In this document: piece after piece, positions 16,667-26,758 of the stretch
How positions within the stretch are numbered: the stretch's first letter is position 1
Layout: the number at the start of each line of letters is the position of its first letter
Origin: JAGVSR01 sp964589785
Lineage (GTDB): Bacteria; Pseudomonadota; Alphaproteobacteria; Rhizobiales; Hyphomicrobiaceae
NCBI GenBank assembly: GCA_964589785.1
Contig: CAZPUQ010000001.1
Span: forward strand, 62,001 to 126,000
Length of the DNA: 64,000 nucleotides
Direction: 5' to 3'
The notes under the pieces: generated by a model
Told to the model about the DNA's origin: nothing
Database searches by the model: none
What the model saw: the letters and a program-made list of their open reading frames with translations, nothing else
Translations under genes and position numbers: made by a program

Positions 16667-17553
16667 CGTGCGGCCTCCCGCTGACGCTGCTGGAGCCACT
16701 GGAAGGCGACGATCGGGATGATCAGCACCAGGAGAAGGATCACCGCGACCGCCGACGCGACCGGCCAGTCGCGGTTGTTGAAGAACTCGTTCCAGAGCGT
16801 CTTGCCGATCATGAGCGTCTCCGAACCGCCGAGGAGGTCGGGGATCACGAACTCGCCCACGGCCGGGATGAAGACGAGGAAACAGCCCGCGACGATGCCG
16901 GGGATCGAAAGCGGCAGCGTAACCTGCCAGAACGCCTTCCACGGCGGCGAGCCCAGATCCTCGGCCGCTTCGATGAGCCGGTTGTCGATCTTCTCCAGGC
17001 TCGCATAGAGCGGCAGCACCATGAACGGCAGGTAGGAATAGACGATGCCGATGTAGACGGCCGTCGTCGTGTTCATGATCGTCAAGGGCTCGTCGATGAT
17101 GCCGAGGTTCATGAGGGCGAGATTGAGCAGGCCCTCGTTCTTCAGGATGCCGATCCAGGCGTAGACGCGGATGAGGAAGGAGGTCCAGAATGGCAGGATG
17201 ACGAGCATCATGAGCGTAGGCTGCCATTCCTTGGGCGCCCGCGCCATGCCGTAGGCGAGCGGATAGGCGATGAGCAGCGTCAGGAACGTCGAGATGGCCG
17301 CGATCTTGATGCTCGACCAGTAGGCGGCGGTATAGAGGTCGTCGGAGAAGATGAAGAAGTATTTCTCGAAGTCGAGCTCGCCGAGCGCTGTCCGGAACGC
17401 CTCCCACCCCGCGGAGAAGTCGAACACCGGCGTGTAGGGCGGGATCGAGATCTCCGATTCGGAGAGCGAGATCTTGAAGACGATGAAGAACGGAATGAGG
17501 AAGAAGAGCAGCAGCCAGATGTAGGGCACTGCGATGACGAGCCAACGGCGCAT
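16663..17553 (-). CDS. potH: Putrescine/spermidine ABC transporter permease (PotB/PotH type)
   Basis: 296 aa. N-terminal helix WLLLFFLIPFFIVFKISL, a large periplasmic loop, and an EAA loop LIEAAEDLGSPPWKAFWQVTLP before the last helices. Pairs with PotI to form the membrane channel. Lies 58 bp downstream of potG and overlaps potI. The N-terminal ISIPPYTPVFDF is reminiscent of PotH proteins. Confidence 0.93.
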   Translation of the reverse strand: MRRWLVIAVPYIWLLLFFLIPFFIVFKISLSESEISIPPYTPVFDFSAGWEAFRTALGELDFEKYFFIFSDDLYTAAYWSSIKIAAISTFLTLLIAYPLAYGMARAPKEWQPTLMMLVILPFWTSFLIRVYAWIGILKNEGLLNLALMNLGIIDEPLTIMNTTTAVYIGIVYSYLPFMVLPLYASLEKIDNRLIEAAEDLGSPPWKAFWQVTLPLSIPGIVAGCFLVFIPAVGEFVIPDLLGGSETLMIGKTLWNEFFNNRDWPVASAVAVILLLVLIIPIVAFQWLQQRQREAAR

Positions 17554-17611
17554 GGCTACCTGGTCCTTTGCTGTCCCGGCTGGGCTGTGAGCGGGCGGAT
17601 CATGCGGCGCC

Positions 17612-18826
17612 TCACGACTTCAGGATCACGCCGGCATCGTCGGGCCATTCGAGCCAGACCGTGTCGTCCCACGAGATCGGGCGCTCGACCGTGTGCGAGG
17701 CGTTGGCACGCAGCGCGGTCAGGCGGTTCCCCGCCTCCGACTGCACGTGATAGTGCGAGATCGATCCCAGATAGCCGACGTCGTCGACGCGGCCCTTCAC
17801 GACATTGACCGCACTCGCGGGCTCATTGTGGCCGATGCGGATCTTCTCCGGCCGCACGGAGAGCCAGACCTGCTGGCCGAGCGACAGGCCGTCGACGGTG
17901 GCCGCCCGGAACCGGCGTCCTCCGGCCCCGACGGGCTCCAGCTCCACCGAGCCGTTTCCCGGCATCCCGGCGACCTTGGCCTCGAGAATGTTCACGTCGC
18001 CGATGAACTGGGCCACGTAGCGCGACTGCGGCGACTCGTAGATGTCGCCGGGCGTGGAGACCTGCATGAGGACGCCGTGGTTCATGACGGCGATGCGGCT
18101 TGCGACCGTCATCGCCTCCTCCTGGTCGTGCGTGACGATGACGAACGTCGTGCCGGTCTGCTCCTGGATGCGCATCAGCTCGAACTGCGCCTGGTTCCTG
18201 AGCCGCTTGTCGAGCGCGCCGAGTGGCTCGTCGAGCAGCATGATGCGGGGCTTTTTCGCGATGGCGCGGGCAAGCGCCACACGCTGCTGCTGGCCGCCGG
18301 AGAGCTGGTGGGGCTTGCGGTGCGAGAACTTGCCGAGCTCGACCAGAGTCATCGCCTCGCGCACGCGCTCCTTGATCTGGTCGTCCGGCATGCCTTCCTG
18401 GCGCAGGCCGAAGCCGACGTTGCGCTCCACCGTCATGTGCGGGAAGAGCGCGTACGACTGGAACATCATGTTGATCTTGGAGCGCTGGTAGGGCGCGAGC
18501 TTGGTGATGTCCTCGCCCTCGACGATGATGCGCCCCTCCGTCGGCTGCTCGAAGCCGGCGAGCATCCGCAGCAGCGTGGTCTTGCCGCATCCGGACGGGC
18601 CGAGCAGGGCAAAGAACTCCCGCTCGTAGATGTCGAGCGTGATGTTGTCGACGGCGACGAAATCCCCGAAGCGCTTGGTCACGTTCTCGAAGCGGACGAT
18701 CGGCCGTTGGGAGGGATCTTTCCAGGGCGCGAAGCCCGACTGGGGTGCGGCTGTCCTGAGCGGACGGCGCTCGGCGCCGCTGCCGGCGCCTGCTGCGGTT
18801 GCGTTGATCGCCGAGGATGCGGTCAT
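17612..18826 (-). CDS. potG: Polyamine ABC transporter ATP-binding protein
   Basis: 404 aa. Walker A GPSGCGKTT near residues 95-103, Q-loop region FQSYALFPHM, signature LSGGQQQRVALARA, Walker B IMLLDEPLGALD and the switch His in VIVTHDQEEA. A C-terminal TOBE-type domain follows (RPEKIRIG, then a beta-rich tail). The N-terminal 45 residues are an Ala/Gly-rich extension, so the true start may be internal, but no better start with a ribosome binding site stands out. Energises putrescine uptake by PotFHI. A hairpin lies between potF and this gene. Confidence 0.93.
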   Translation of the reverse strand: MTASSAINATAAGAGSGAERRPLRTAAPQSGFAPWKDPSQRPIVRFENVTKRFGDFVAVDNITLDIYEREFFALLGPSGCGKTTLLRMLAGFEQPTEGRIIVEGEDITKLAPYQRSKINMMFQSYALFPHMTVERNVGFGLRQEGMPDDQIKERVREAMTLVELGKFSHRKPHQLSGGQQQRVALARAIAKKPRIMLLDEPLGALDKRLRNQAQFELMRIQEQTGTTFVIVTHDQEEAMTVASRIAVMNHGVLMQVSTPGDIYESPQSRYVAQFIGDVNILEAKVAGMPGNGSVELEPVGAGGRRFRAATVDGLSLGQQVWLSVRPEKIRIGHNEPASAVNVVKGRVDDVGYLGSISHYHVQSEAGNRLTALRANASHTVERPISWDDTVWLEWPDDAGVILKS

Positions 18827-18920
18827 GGAAAGCCTCTGCAGTTAAAGCCAGTCTTATGCAATTCGTCGTGCCGTCGGTCGGTGCAATCGGTCTCCGCCAC
18901 CCGCCAAATGGGGCACAAGT

Positions 18921-18954
18921 GAAAACCGCGCCGGAGCGGGGCTCCAGCGCGGTT
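18921..18954 (-). terminator. Hairpin with U-run after potF (partial terminator)
   Basis: An 8-bp inverted repeat, AACCGCGC (18924-18931) and GCGCGGTT (18947-18954), encloses a second stem GGAGC/GCTCC. On the minus strand it is followed by TTTTC. It lies just after the potF stop and before potG, a common arrangement that lets the binding protein be made in excess of the membrane subunits. Confidence 0.75.
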
Positions 18955-18965
18955 CTTCGTTTTCC

Positions 18966-20075
18966 TTATTTTCCGGTGACGATGCCGGTCCATTGCCGCG
19001 TCACCACCCTCTGGGTCTTTGCGTCGTAGGCGAGCTTCACGAAGAGGTTCGCCAAAGTCTCATCGTCAGGATAGATGGCCGTATCCCCCTTGACCTCCTC
19101 GTTCAGGAACTCCTTCGAGGGCAGGTTGGCGTTGGCGTAGTTGACGTAGTTGGAGGCCTTCGCGATGACCTCGGGGCGCAGGAGATAGTTCAGGAACTCG
19201 TGCGCCTCGGCGACATTCTCGGCATCCTTCGGGATCGCCATCATGTCGAACCACATCATCGCCCCTTCCTTGGGGATCGAATACTTGATGACGTGGCCGT
19301 TCTTCGCTTCCTCGGCGCGGTCGCGAGCCTGCAGGATATCGCCCGACCAGCCGACCGCGATGCAGATGTCGCCGTCGGCCAGCGCGTTGATGAACTCCGA
19401 CGAATGGAACTTGCGCACGTACGGGCGGACTGCCTTCAACAGATCGCCGGCCTTTTTCAGATCGGCCTCGTCCTTCGTGTTCGGATCGAGGCCGAGATAG
19501 CGCAGCGCGGAGGAGAGAATGTCCTCGGGGCTGTCGAGCATGAAGATGCCGCAGTCCTTGAACTTGGCGGCGATCTCGGGCTTGAACACGAGGTCCCACG
19601 AATTGACCGGCGCGTCGGGCATCCGCTCCTTCACCTTGGCCTCGTTGTAGCCGATGCCGGTGGTGCCCCACATGTAGGTGATGGCATGCTCTCCGCCCGG
19701 ATCGTAGACGTCGGTCCGCTTGGAGATCTCTGGCCACACGTTGCCGAGGTTGGTGAGCTTCGACTTGTCGAGCTTCTGGAAAACGCCCGCCTTGATCTGG
19801 CGCGAGAGGAACGCGCCCGTCGGCACGACGATATCGTAGCCGGTCTTGCCGGCGAGCAGCTTGGTCTCCAGCACCTCGTTGCTGTCGAACACGTCGTAGG
19901 TGACTTTGATGCCGGTCTCCTTCGTGAAGTCGGCGAGGATCGATTCGTCGATGTAGTCCGACCAGTTGAAGATCTTGACCTCGCGGTCCTCGGCTAAGGC
20001 CGCGGTCGCAGCGGCGAGAATGCCCGCCGTCGCTCCTGCGAGACGCGCGAACCGTCTCTTGCTGGGTTTCAACAT
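18966..20075 (-). CDS. potF: Putrescine-binding periplasmic protein
   Basis: 369 aa with a signal peptide (residues 1-28, ending AALAEDREV). The mature part starts with the PotD/PotF hallmark IFNWSDYIDESILADF. Other matching stretches are YDVFDSNEVLETKLLAGKTG, YMWGTTGIGYNEAKV, FHSSEFINALADGDICIAVG and PKEGAMMWFDMMAIP, which track E. coli PotF more closely than PotD as I recall them. Delivers putrescine to PotGHI. It is first in its operon; an operator-like palindrome lies 92 bp upstream, shared with the divergent gntR. Confidence 0.95.
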   Translation of the reverse strand: MLKPSKRRFARLAGATAGILAAATAALAEDREVKIFNWSDYIDESILADFTKETGIKVTYDVFDSNEVLETKLLAGKTGYDIVVPTGAFLSRQIKAGVFQKLDKSKLTNLGNVWPEISKRTDVYDPGGEHAITYMWGTTGIGYNEAKVKERMPDAPVNSWDLVFKPEIAAKFKDCGIFMLDSPEDILSSALRYLGLDPNTKDEADLKKAGDLLKAVRPYVRKFHSSEFINALADGDICIAVGWSGDILQARDRAEEAKNGHVIKYSIPKEGAMMWFDMMAIPKDAENVAEAHEFLNYLLRPEVIAKASNYVNYANANLPSKEFLNEEVKGDTAIYPDDETLANLFVKLAYDAKTQRVVTRQWTGIVTGK

Positions 20076-20166
20076 TCAAACTCCTCCTTGGAGAGATGCC
20101 CGCCGTCGCGATGCTGGCCTCGCGCGAAGTATTCGTCCCCCGCGCCCCGTCCGCAACGTGACCCCA

Positions 20167-20178
20167 TTGTGATCACAA
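20167..20178. promoter_or_regulatory. Operator-like palindrome between potF and gntR
   Basis: TTGTGATCACAA, a perfect 12-bp palindrome. Its centre is almost exactly equidistant (about 97-98 bp) from the potF start at 20075 and the gntR start at 20271, as expected for a site that controls both divergent transcripts. Confidence 0.82.
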
Positions 20179-20270
20179 AATTCCGGCGCTACAAGTATAT
20201 CGTTCCATAATTCGTCGGCGGGCGACCCGCGTTCGGTCCCGCGGGACGCCGCGCGGGACGGAGGTGGCGG

Positions 20271-21008
20271 ATGGGAGGGCGCGTCATGAAGCGGCTCGCA
20301 GGCGCACCGGCCCGGACGGGTTCCGGCCAGGACGGCGGCGGCGACCCGGCGACGGAGCCCGTCGTCGGGCTGACGACGCACGAGGAGGTCTATCGCCGCC
20401 TGCGCGAGCAGATCCTTTACGGCGGCATTCGACCGGGGTCGGCGGTCACTCTCAGAGGGCTTGCGGACGAATTGGGGGTGAGCCCCATGCCGGTGCGCGA
20501 AGCGGTCCGGCGGCTGATCGCGGAGCGGGCGCTCCTGCTGCAGGACAACCGTCGCGTGATGGTGCCGCCGATGACGCGCGACACCTTCGAGCAGATCCTG
20601 TTCGCGCGCCGCGCGCTGGAGCCGGAGCTTGCGGTGCGCGCGCTGCCGAAGCTGTCGCGGGCCGACGTGGCGGCCATCGAGGCGGTCGACGCCTTGATCG
20701 ACCGGGCCATGCAGGCGGGCGACACGGAAGGCTATATGCGCGCCAACCACGAGTTCCACTTCGCGATCTATCGCAAGTCGGAGGCCTGGACGCTCGTTGC
20801 GCTCGTCGAGAGCATCTGGCTGCAATTCGGGCCGTTCATGCGCATGGCCTACGGCCGCATCGGCACCTCGACGATCGAGGATCACCACGAGTTCGCCATC
20901 GCGGCGATGAAGGCTCACGATGCGGCGGGTCTGCGCGCGGCGATCGACGCCGACATCGGCCAGGGCATGGGGTTCATCGGCGATGCGGTGCTGCCGCGCG
21001 GACCGTGA
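20271..21008 (+). CDS. GntR-family transcriptional regulator (FCD domain), likely polyamine regulator
   Basis: 245 aa. N-terminal winged helix at about residues 38-100, with VYRRLREQILYGGIRPGSAV and the recognition-helix segment LADELGVSPMPVREAVRRL. The C-terminal all-helical FCD domain shows conserved metal-ligand residues: Asp/His in RANHEFHFAIY and later EDHHEF. Two starts are possible, 20271 (GGAGGTGG upstream) and 20286 (GGGAGGG upstream). It is divergent from potF and upstream of puuA. The four TGTGATCACA palindromes around it make it the best candidate for the regulator of the whole island. Ligand (putrescine, agmatine or a glutamylated intermediate) is unknown. Confidence 0.88.
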   Translation: MGGRVMKRLAGAPARTGSGQDGGGDPATEPVVGLTTHEEVYRRLREQILYGGIRPGSAVTLRGLADELGVSPMPVREAVRRLIAERALLLQDNRRVMVPPMTRDTFEQILFARRALEPELAVRALPKLSRADVAAIEAVDALIDRAMQAGDTEGYMRANHEFHFAIYRKSEAWTLVALVESIWLQFGPFMRMAYGRIGTSTIEDHHEFAIAAMKAHDAAGLRAAIDADIGQGMGFIGDAVLPRGP

Positions 21009-21046
21009 GGATTGATCGACCGGGCGCGGCTTGAGTTCGGACAGAA

Positions 21047-21060
21047 AATGTGATCACATT
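21047..21060. promoter_or_regulatory. Operator-like palindrome upstream of puuA
   Basis: AATGTGATCACATT, a perfect 14-bp palindrome and the longest of the four. It begins 39 bp after the gntR stop and lies 131 bp before the puuA start, which suggests that puuA has its own promoter. A second small inverted repeat, ATACT-TG-AGTAT, lies at 21111-21122. Confidence 0.82.
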
Positions 21061-21190
21061 ACTGGCAAGCGGTGGCCGACGCCGTTCGATCTGGTTGGCC
21101 GTCCATCCCGATACTTGAGTATATTTAGGCGGTTAGCCTTACCTTCACGACGTCCGGCCGACGGCTCGACAACCGAGCGCGGGAGCGTCC

Positions 21191-22630
21191 ATGCCAAGCG
21201 ATACGCCGAGCCGATCATCAGGTGCAATCATGACTGCGGAGCTCAGTTCCGGTTCTTTCGAGAACGAGATTGCGGGCTTTGGAACGACGCCGGACGGCGT
21301 GCGGGCCTGGGTCCGCGCCCACCGTATCGAGGAGGTGGATTGCGCGGTGCCTGACATCGCGGGCGTGGCGCGCGGCAAGACGATGCCGGTCGAGAAATTC
21401 GTCAAGCTCGAGCCGGTGCACCTGCCGATCTCGATCTTCCACCAGACGATCACGGGCGACTACGTCGGCTTCGAGGAGGACGGTCAGGCCCTCTATGCGG
21501 AGAGCGACCTGATGATGGTGCCGGATCTCGCCACCATCCGTCCGGCGCCGTGGGCCTCGAGCCCCACGGCGCAGGTCATTCACGATGCGACCTGGCAGAA
21601 CGGAGAGCCGGTCGAGATCGCACCGCGCTCGGTGCTGCGCCGTGTGCTCGATGTCTACCGCAGGGAGGGGTGGCTTCCGGTCGTGGCGCCGGAGCTCGAA
21701 TTCTATCTCACCAAGACCAATCCCGACCCCGACTATCCGCTTGAGCCGCCGACGGGCCGCTCGGGCCGCAAGGGCTCCGGCCGTCAGGCCTACAGCCTCG
21801 GCGCGGTCGACGAGTACGACAAGATCGTGGACGACATCTACGAGTTCGCCGAGCTGCAGTATCTCGAGATCGACACGATCATCCAGGAAGGCGGCGCGGC
21901 GCAGCTCGAGATCAATCTCGTGCACGGCGATCCCGTGCATCTCGCCGACCAGGTCTTCCTGTTCAAGCGCACCATCCGAGAGGCCGCATTCCGGCACGGC
22001 TGCTACGCGACCTTCATGGCCAAGCCGCTCGAGAACGAGCCGGGCAGCGCCATGCACATCCATCAGAGCGTCGTCGACGCCAGGACCGGCCGCAATATCT
22101 TCACCGCCGAGGACGGCCAGCCGAGCAAGCTGTTCCACCACTTCCTGGCCGGCCAGCAGACCTTCCTGCCGTCCGCCATGTGCCTCTTTGCGCCCTACGT
22201 GAACTCCTACCGGCGGCTGGTGCCGGGCGGCGCGGCCCCCATCAATGTGGAGTGGGGGCTCGACAATCGATCTGCGGGGCTGCGCATTCCCGTGTCGGGG
22301 CCGGGCGCGCGGCGCGTGGAGAACCGGCTGCCGGGCTCCGACAGCAACCCTTATCTGGCCATCGCGGCGAGCCTCGCCTGTGGCTACCTCGGCATCAAGA
22401 AAAAGCTTGAGCCGAGGGCCGCGATCGTCGGCAACGCCTACCGCAACGATCATCAGCTGCCGCGCGGCCTGCTTGAGGCTCTCGTCGAGTTCGAGGACAG
22501 CAAGGAGTTGCACGAGATCCTCGGCGAGAAGTTCTGCCACGTCTATCTGCAGATGAAGCGCTCGGAGTTCGAGGAGTTCATGCGCGTCATCAGCCCGTGG
22601 GAGCGCGAGCACCTGCTGCTGAGCGTCTGA
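21191..22630 (+). CDS. puuA: Glutamine synthetase family protein, likely gamma-glutamylputrescine synthetase
   Basis: 479 aa, GS superfamily. Start ATG 21191 with GGGAG upstream; an internal ATG at 21230 is possible. Features: the N-terminal beta-grasp region DIAGVARGKTMPVEKF, GDYVGFEEDGQAL, metal-binding APELEFYL, the QLEINLVHGD segment, SAMHIHQSV with the ATP/metal His, and the Arg-rich NRSAGLRIPVSG, then RRVENRLPGSDSNPYLAIA. The DIAGVARGK type N-terminus belongs to the PuuA-like branch and not to GlnA, and no GlnA adenylylation Tyr motif is seen. Would ligate putrescine to glutamate with ATP as the first step of catabolism. Context with puuB and potFGHI supports this. Confidence 0.88.
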   Translation: MPSDTPSRSSGAIMTAELSSGSFENEIAGFGTTPDGVRAWVRAHRIEEVDCAVPDIAGVARGKTMPVEKFVKLEPVHLPISIFHQTITGDYVGFEEDGQALYAESDLMMVPDLATIRPAPWASSPTAQVIHDATWQNGEPVEIAPRSVLRRVLDVYRREGWLPVVAPELEFYLTKTNPDPDYPLEPPTGRSGRKGSGRQAYSLGAVDEYDKIVDDIYEFAELQYLEIDTIIQEGGAAQLEINLVHGDPVHLADQVFLFKRTIREAAFRHGCYATFMAKPLENEPGSAMHIHQSVVDARTGRNIFTAEDGQPSKLFHHFLAGQQTFLPSAMCLFAPYVNSYRRLVPGGAAPINVEWGLDNRSAGLRIPVSGPGARRVENRLPGSDSNPYLAIAASLACGYLGIKKKLEPRAAIVGNAYRNDHQLPRGLLEALVEFEDSKELHEILGEKFCHVYLQMKRSEFEEFMRVISPWEREHLLLSV

Positions 22631-22674
22631 CCCGGCGCCCGGGAGCGTGGCCTGCGGGCCGGCTGAGCGCCCCT

Positions 22675-22766
22675 CACGTCATGGCCGGGTTCAACCCGGC
22701 CATCCACGGCTACAGCCGCCAACAGTTGAGCATGGGCTCCTGGATGGCCGCCTCACGGGCGGCCAT
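22675..22766. repeat. Palindromic intergenic repeats after puuA
   Basis: ATGGCCGGGTT-C-AACCCGGCCAT at 22681-22703 is a perfect 11-bp-arm palindrome, flanked by CACGTC and CCACGG. About 40 bp further, ATGGCCGCC-TCACG-GGCGGCCAT (22744-22766) is a second inverted repeat. The first is the widespread alphaproteobacterial intergenic palindrome type; a degenerate relative lies at 61223-61257. It could also terminate puuA transcription, though no T-run follows. Confidence 0.8.
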
Positions 22767-22893
22767 GACGGGGGAGGGTGAGCCTGCGTGTGATGCAAAT
22801 GGCTTCGACTGGCCGGTCACACTTAGCCATGACGGGCAAGAGAACAGGTGTCGGCAAGCGGGCGTTCAGCCGACGCGGCGCCGGGCGTTCTGC

Positions 22894-23205
22894 TCAGTGC
22901 ATGTAATCGGTATTGCCGCCGACCTGAGGCGAAGGAGCTTCCCAGAAAAAGTCGCTCTGCAGCGGCGCGCCGGACGTGCGGGCATGGAGCGTCGGGTCCT
23001 GGCGGAAGGTGTTACCGGTTATATCGCTCTTGCGCACGGAGTAGCCGCCACGCCGGCCGTAGTAGCTTTTGCCCTTGAGCGGCTTGTAGCTGTTGGCCTG
23101 CTTCTTCGTGGTCTGGGCCATCGCAGCAGGCGCCGGAACGGCCAGCGAGGCAGCGACGGCGAGCCCCAGGGCTGCGAGCATCGTCTTGAACAGGGAACCC
23201 GACAC
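22894..23205 (-). CDS. Small secreted protein, function unknown
   Basis: 103 aa from a GTG at 23205, with GGAGG 6 bp upstream. Signal peptide at about residues 1-31 (LAALGLAVAASLAVP to AAMAQ). The mature part is Tyr/Arg/Gly-rich (KGKSYYGRRGGYSVRKSD), then TFRQDPTLHARTSGAPL, then FFWEAPSPQVGGNTDYMH. No Cys, no catalytic motif. I do not recognise a family; the basic N-terminal half and acidic/aromatic end suggest envelope binding (inference). Confidence 0.72.
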   Translation of the reverse strand: MSGSLFKTMLAALGLAVAASLAVPAPAAMAQTTKKQANSYKPLKGKSYYGRRGGYSVRKSDITGNTFRQDPTLHARTSGAPLQSDFFWEAPSPQVGGNTDYMH

Positions 23206-23438
23206 GGCGCGCCTCCAAAAATGCGTTGCGGACGCGAGGCGAATGCCCCGTCTCCACGTTCAATTAAACAGATAGGCGTTAATTCTTTTTTGTCCAAGAG
23301 GCAGCTTGGCCACATAGGAGCGTCTGTCTGCGCCCGACAGTCGGATTGCCGCGACCCATGGCAAAGGGATCACGGTCGGGCCGCCCGGTCTCCCGCGTGA
23401 GTGGTCCAAGCAACCGTCAGGGCGCGGGACGCAGCCAT

Positions 23439-25625
<2,187 letters not shown>

Positions 25626-25827
25626 GAGCGACTTTCGGCGGCGGCCCGGCGGCCGGTGAAGGAACGTTTGCCTTCCTCTTAGTGCGATTCCCGGCGGCCG
25701 TGGCGGCGCGCGCGTCACAGGGGGAAAAGGCCGGGTCCCGCGCCCGCCTGGGGCGGCGCCGAGTGACGCCGCCCGGATTGTCCTCTAGAAGCGAGGATCA
25801 GCCGCACGCGTCAAAAGGGAACGAGCC

Positions 25828-26481
25828 ATGAAGATCCTGGGCGCCATCATCATCCTGGCCGGTCTCTTCTACGTCGCCTGGCCGGCCTACTCGGCCTACC
25901 AGCTCAAGGTCGCGCTCGAAAGCGGCGATGCGGCCGGCCTGGAGCGCGGCATCGATTTTCCCTCCGTGCGCGAGTCGCTGCGTCCCGCCGTCACCGCGCG
26001 TCTCAGCGAGAGCCTGAAAGGCGTGGCCAAGGGGACGCCGGGTGGCGATGCGCTGGTGGAAAAGATGAGCGCGCAAACGCTGCCCAAGCTTGTCGATGCG
26101 GGTCTCGACACGCTGCTGACGCCTCAGGCGCTGATCCGCATCCACGCGGACGGAAAGAGCCTGAAGGAGTATATTGCGACGATGAAGGCCGATCGCCCGG
26201 AGCTCGCCGGTCAGATCGGCGGCCTCGTGCGCGACCTCCTTGGCAAGGGACCCGCGCCGGCGCCGTCCGGCGGCCCCGATGCTCCGGCGGCGGCCGCGCC
26301 AATCGTGCCGGAGGAGAAGCGGCTCGGCCTCGGCAACATCAAGTCGGTGGGGCTCGACGGACCGTTCGCCATTACCCTCGGCGTGGCGCGGGACGCGAAC
26401 GCTCCCGACGCCGACCTCGAGGTCACGATGGGCTACACCGGAACAGGGTGGCGCGTGACGAAGCTCGTGCCGCGGATCTGA
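25828..26481 (+). CDS. DUF2939 family protein
   Basis: 217 aa, start ATG 25828 after AAGGGAACGAG. One N-terminal hydrophobic segment (ILGAIIILAGLFYVAWPAY), probably an uncleaved membrane anchor or signal. The following YQLKVALESGDAAGLERGIDFPSVRESLRPAV is the typical DUF2939 opening. Two domains seem present, separated by an Ala/Pro-rich linker near residues 145-160, with the second ending in a beta-like ITLGVARD and VTMGYTGTGWRVTKLVP. Function unknown; likely periplasmic side. Confidence 0.85.
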   Translation: MKILGAIIILAGLFYVAWPAYSAYQLKVALESGDAAGLERGIDFPSVRESLRPAVTARLSESLKGVAKGTPGGDALVEKMSAQTLPKLVDAGLDTLLTPQALIRIHADGKSLKEYIATMKADRPELAGQIGGLVRDLLGKGPAPAPSGGPDAPAAAAPIVPEEKRLGLGNIKSVGLDGPFAITLGVARDANAPDADLEVTMGYTGTGWRVTKLVPRI

Positions 26482-26758
26482 ACGACACAACTCGGCTGCA
26501 CCTGACAGACCGGTGCGCGGCGGCGCTCGCTTGTGAACGCTGTCCCGGGCTGCTTGCCAGGGGGAACGGTGCTCTTTTTAGTGCGTTCAGGAAAAACAAT
26601 AAGCTGAACGCCGTTGCTGCCGCATCTCGCCGGCCGCGTTTATCATGTCGTCAACAAAATGGTGTCCAAGAGCCGCTTGCGGCGTTTTCCGTATCGACGC
26701 GACGTGCCGTTGTGGCATTGGTTCGCCGACGGATCATTTGTCGAGGGGAGTGGGTTCG

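Noticed and set aside
22686..22698. GGTTCAACCC resembling a tRNA T-arm.
   Set aside because: It is the centre of a perfect palindrome, with no acceptor stem or anticodon arm around it.
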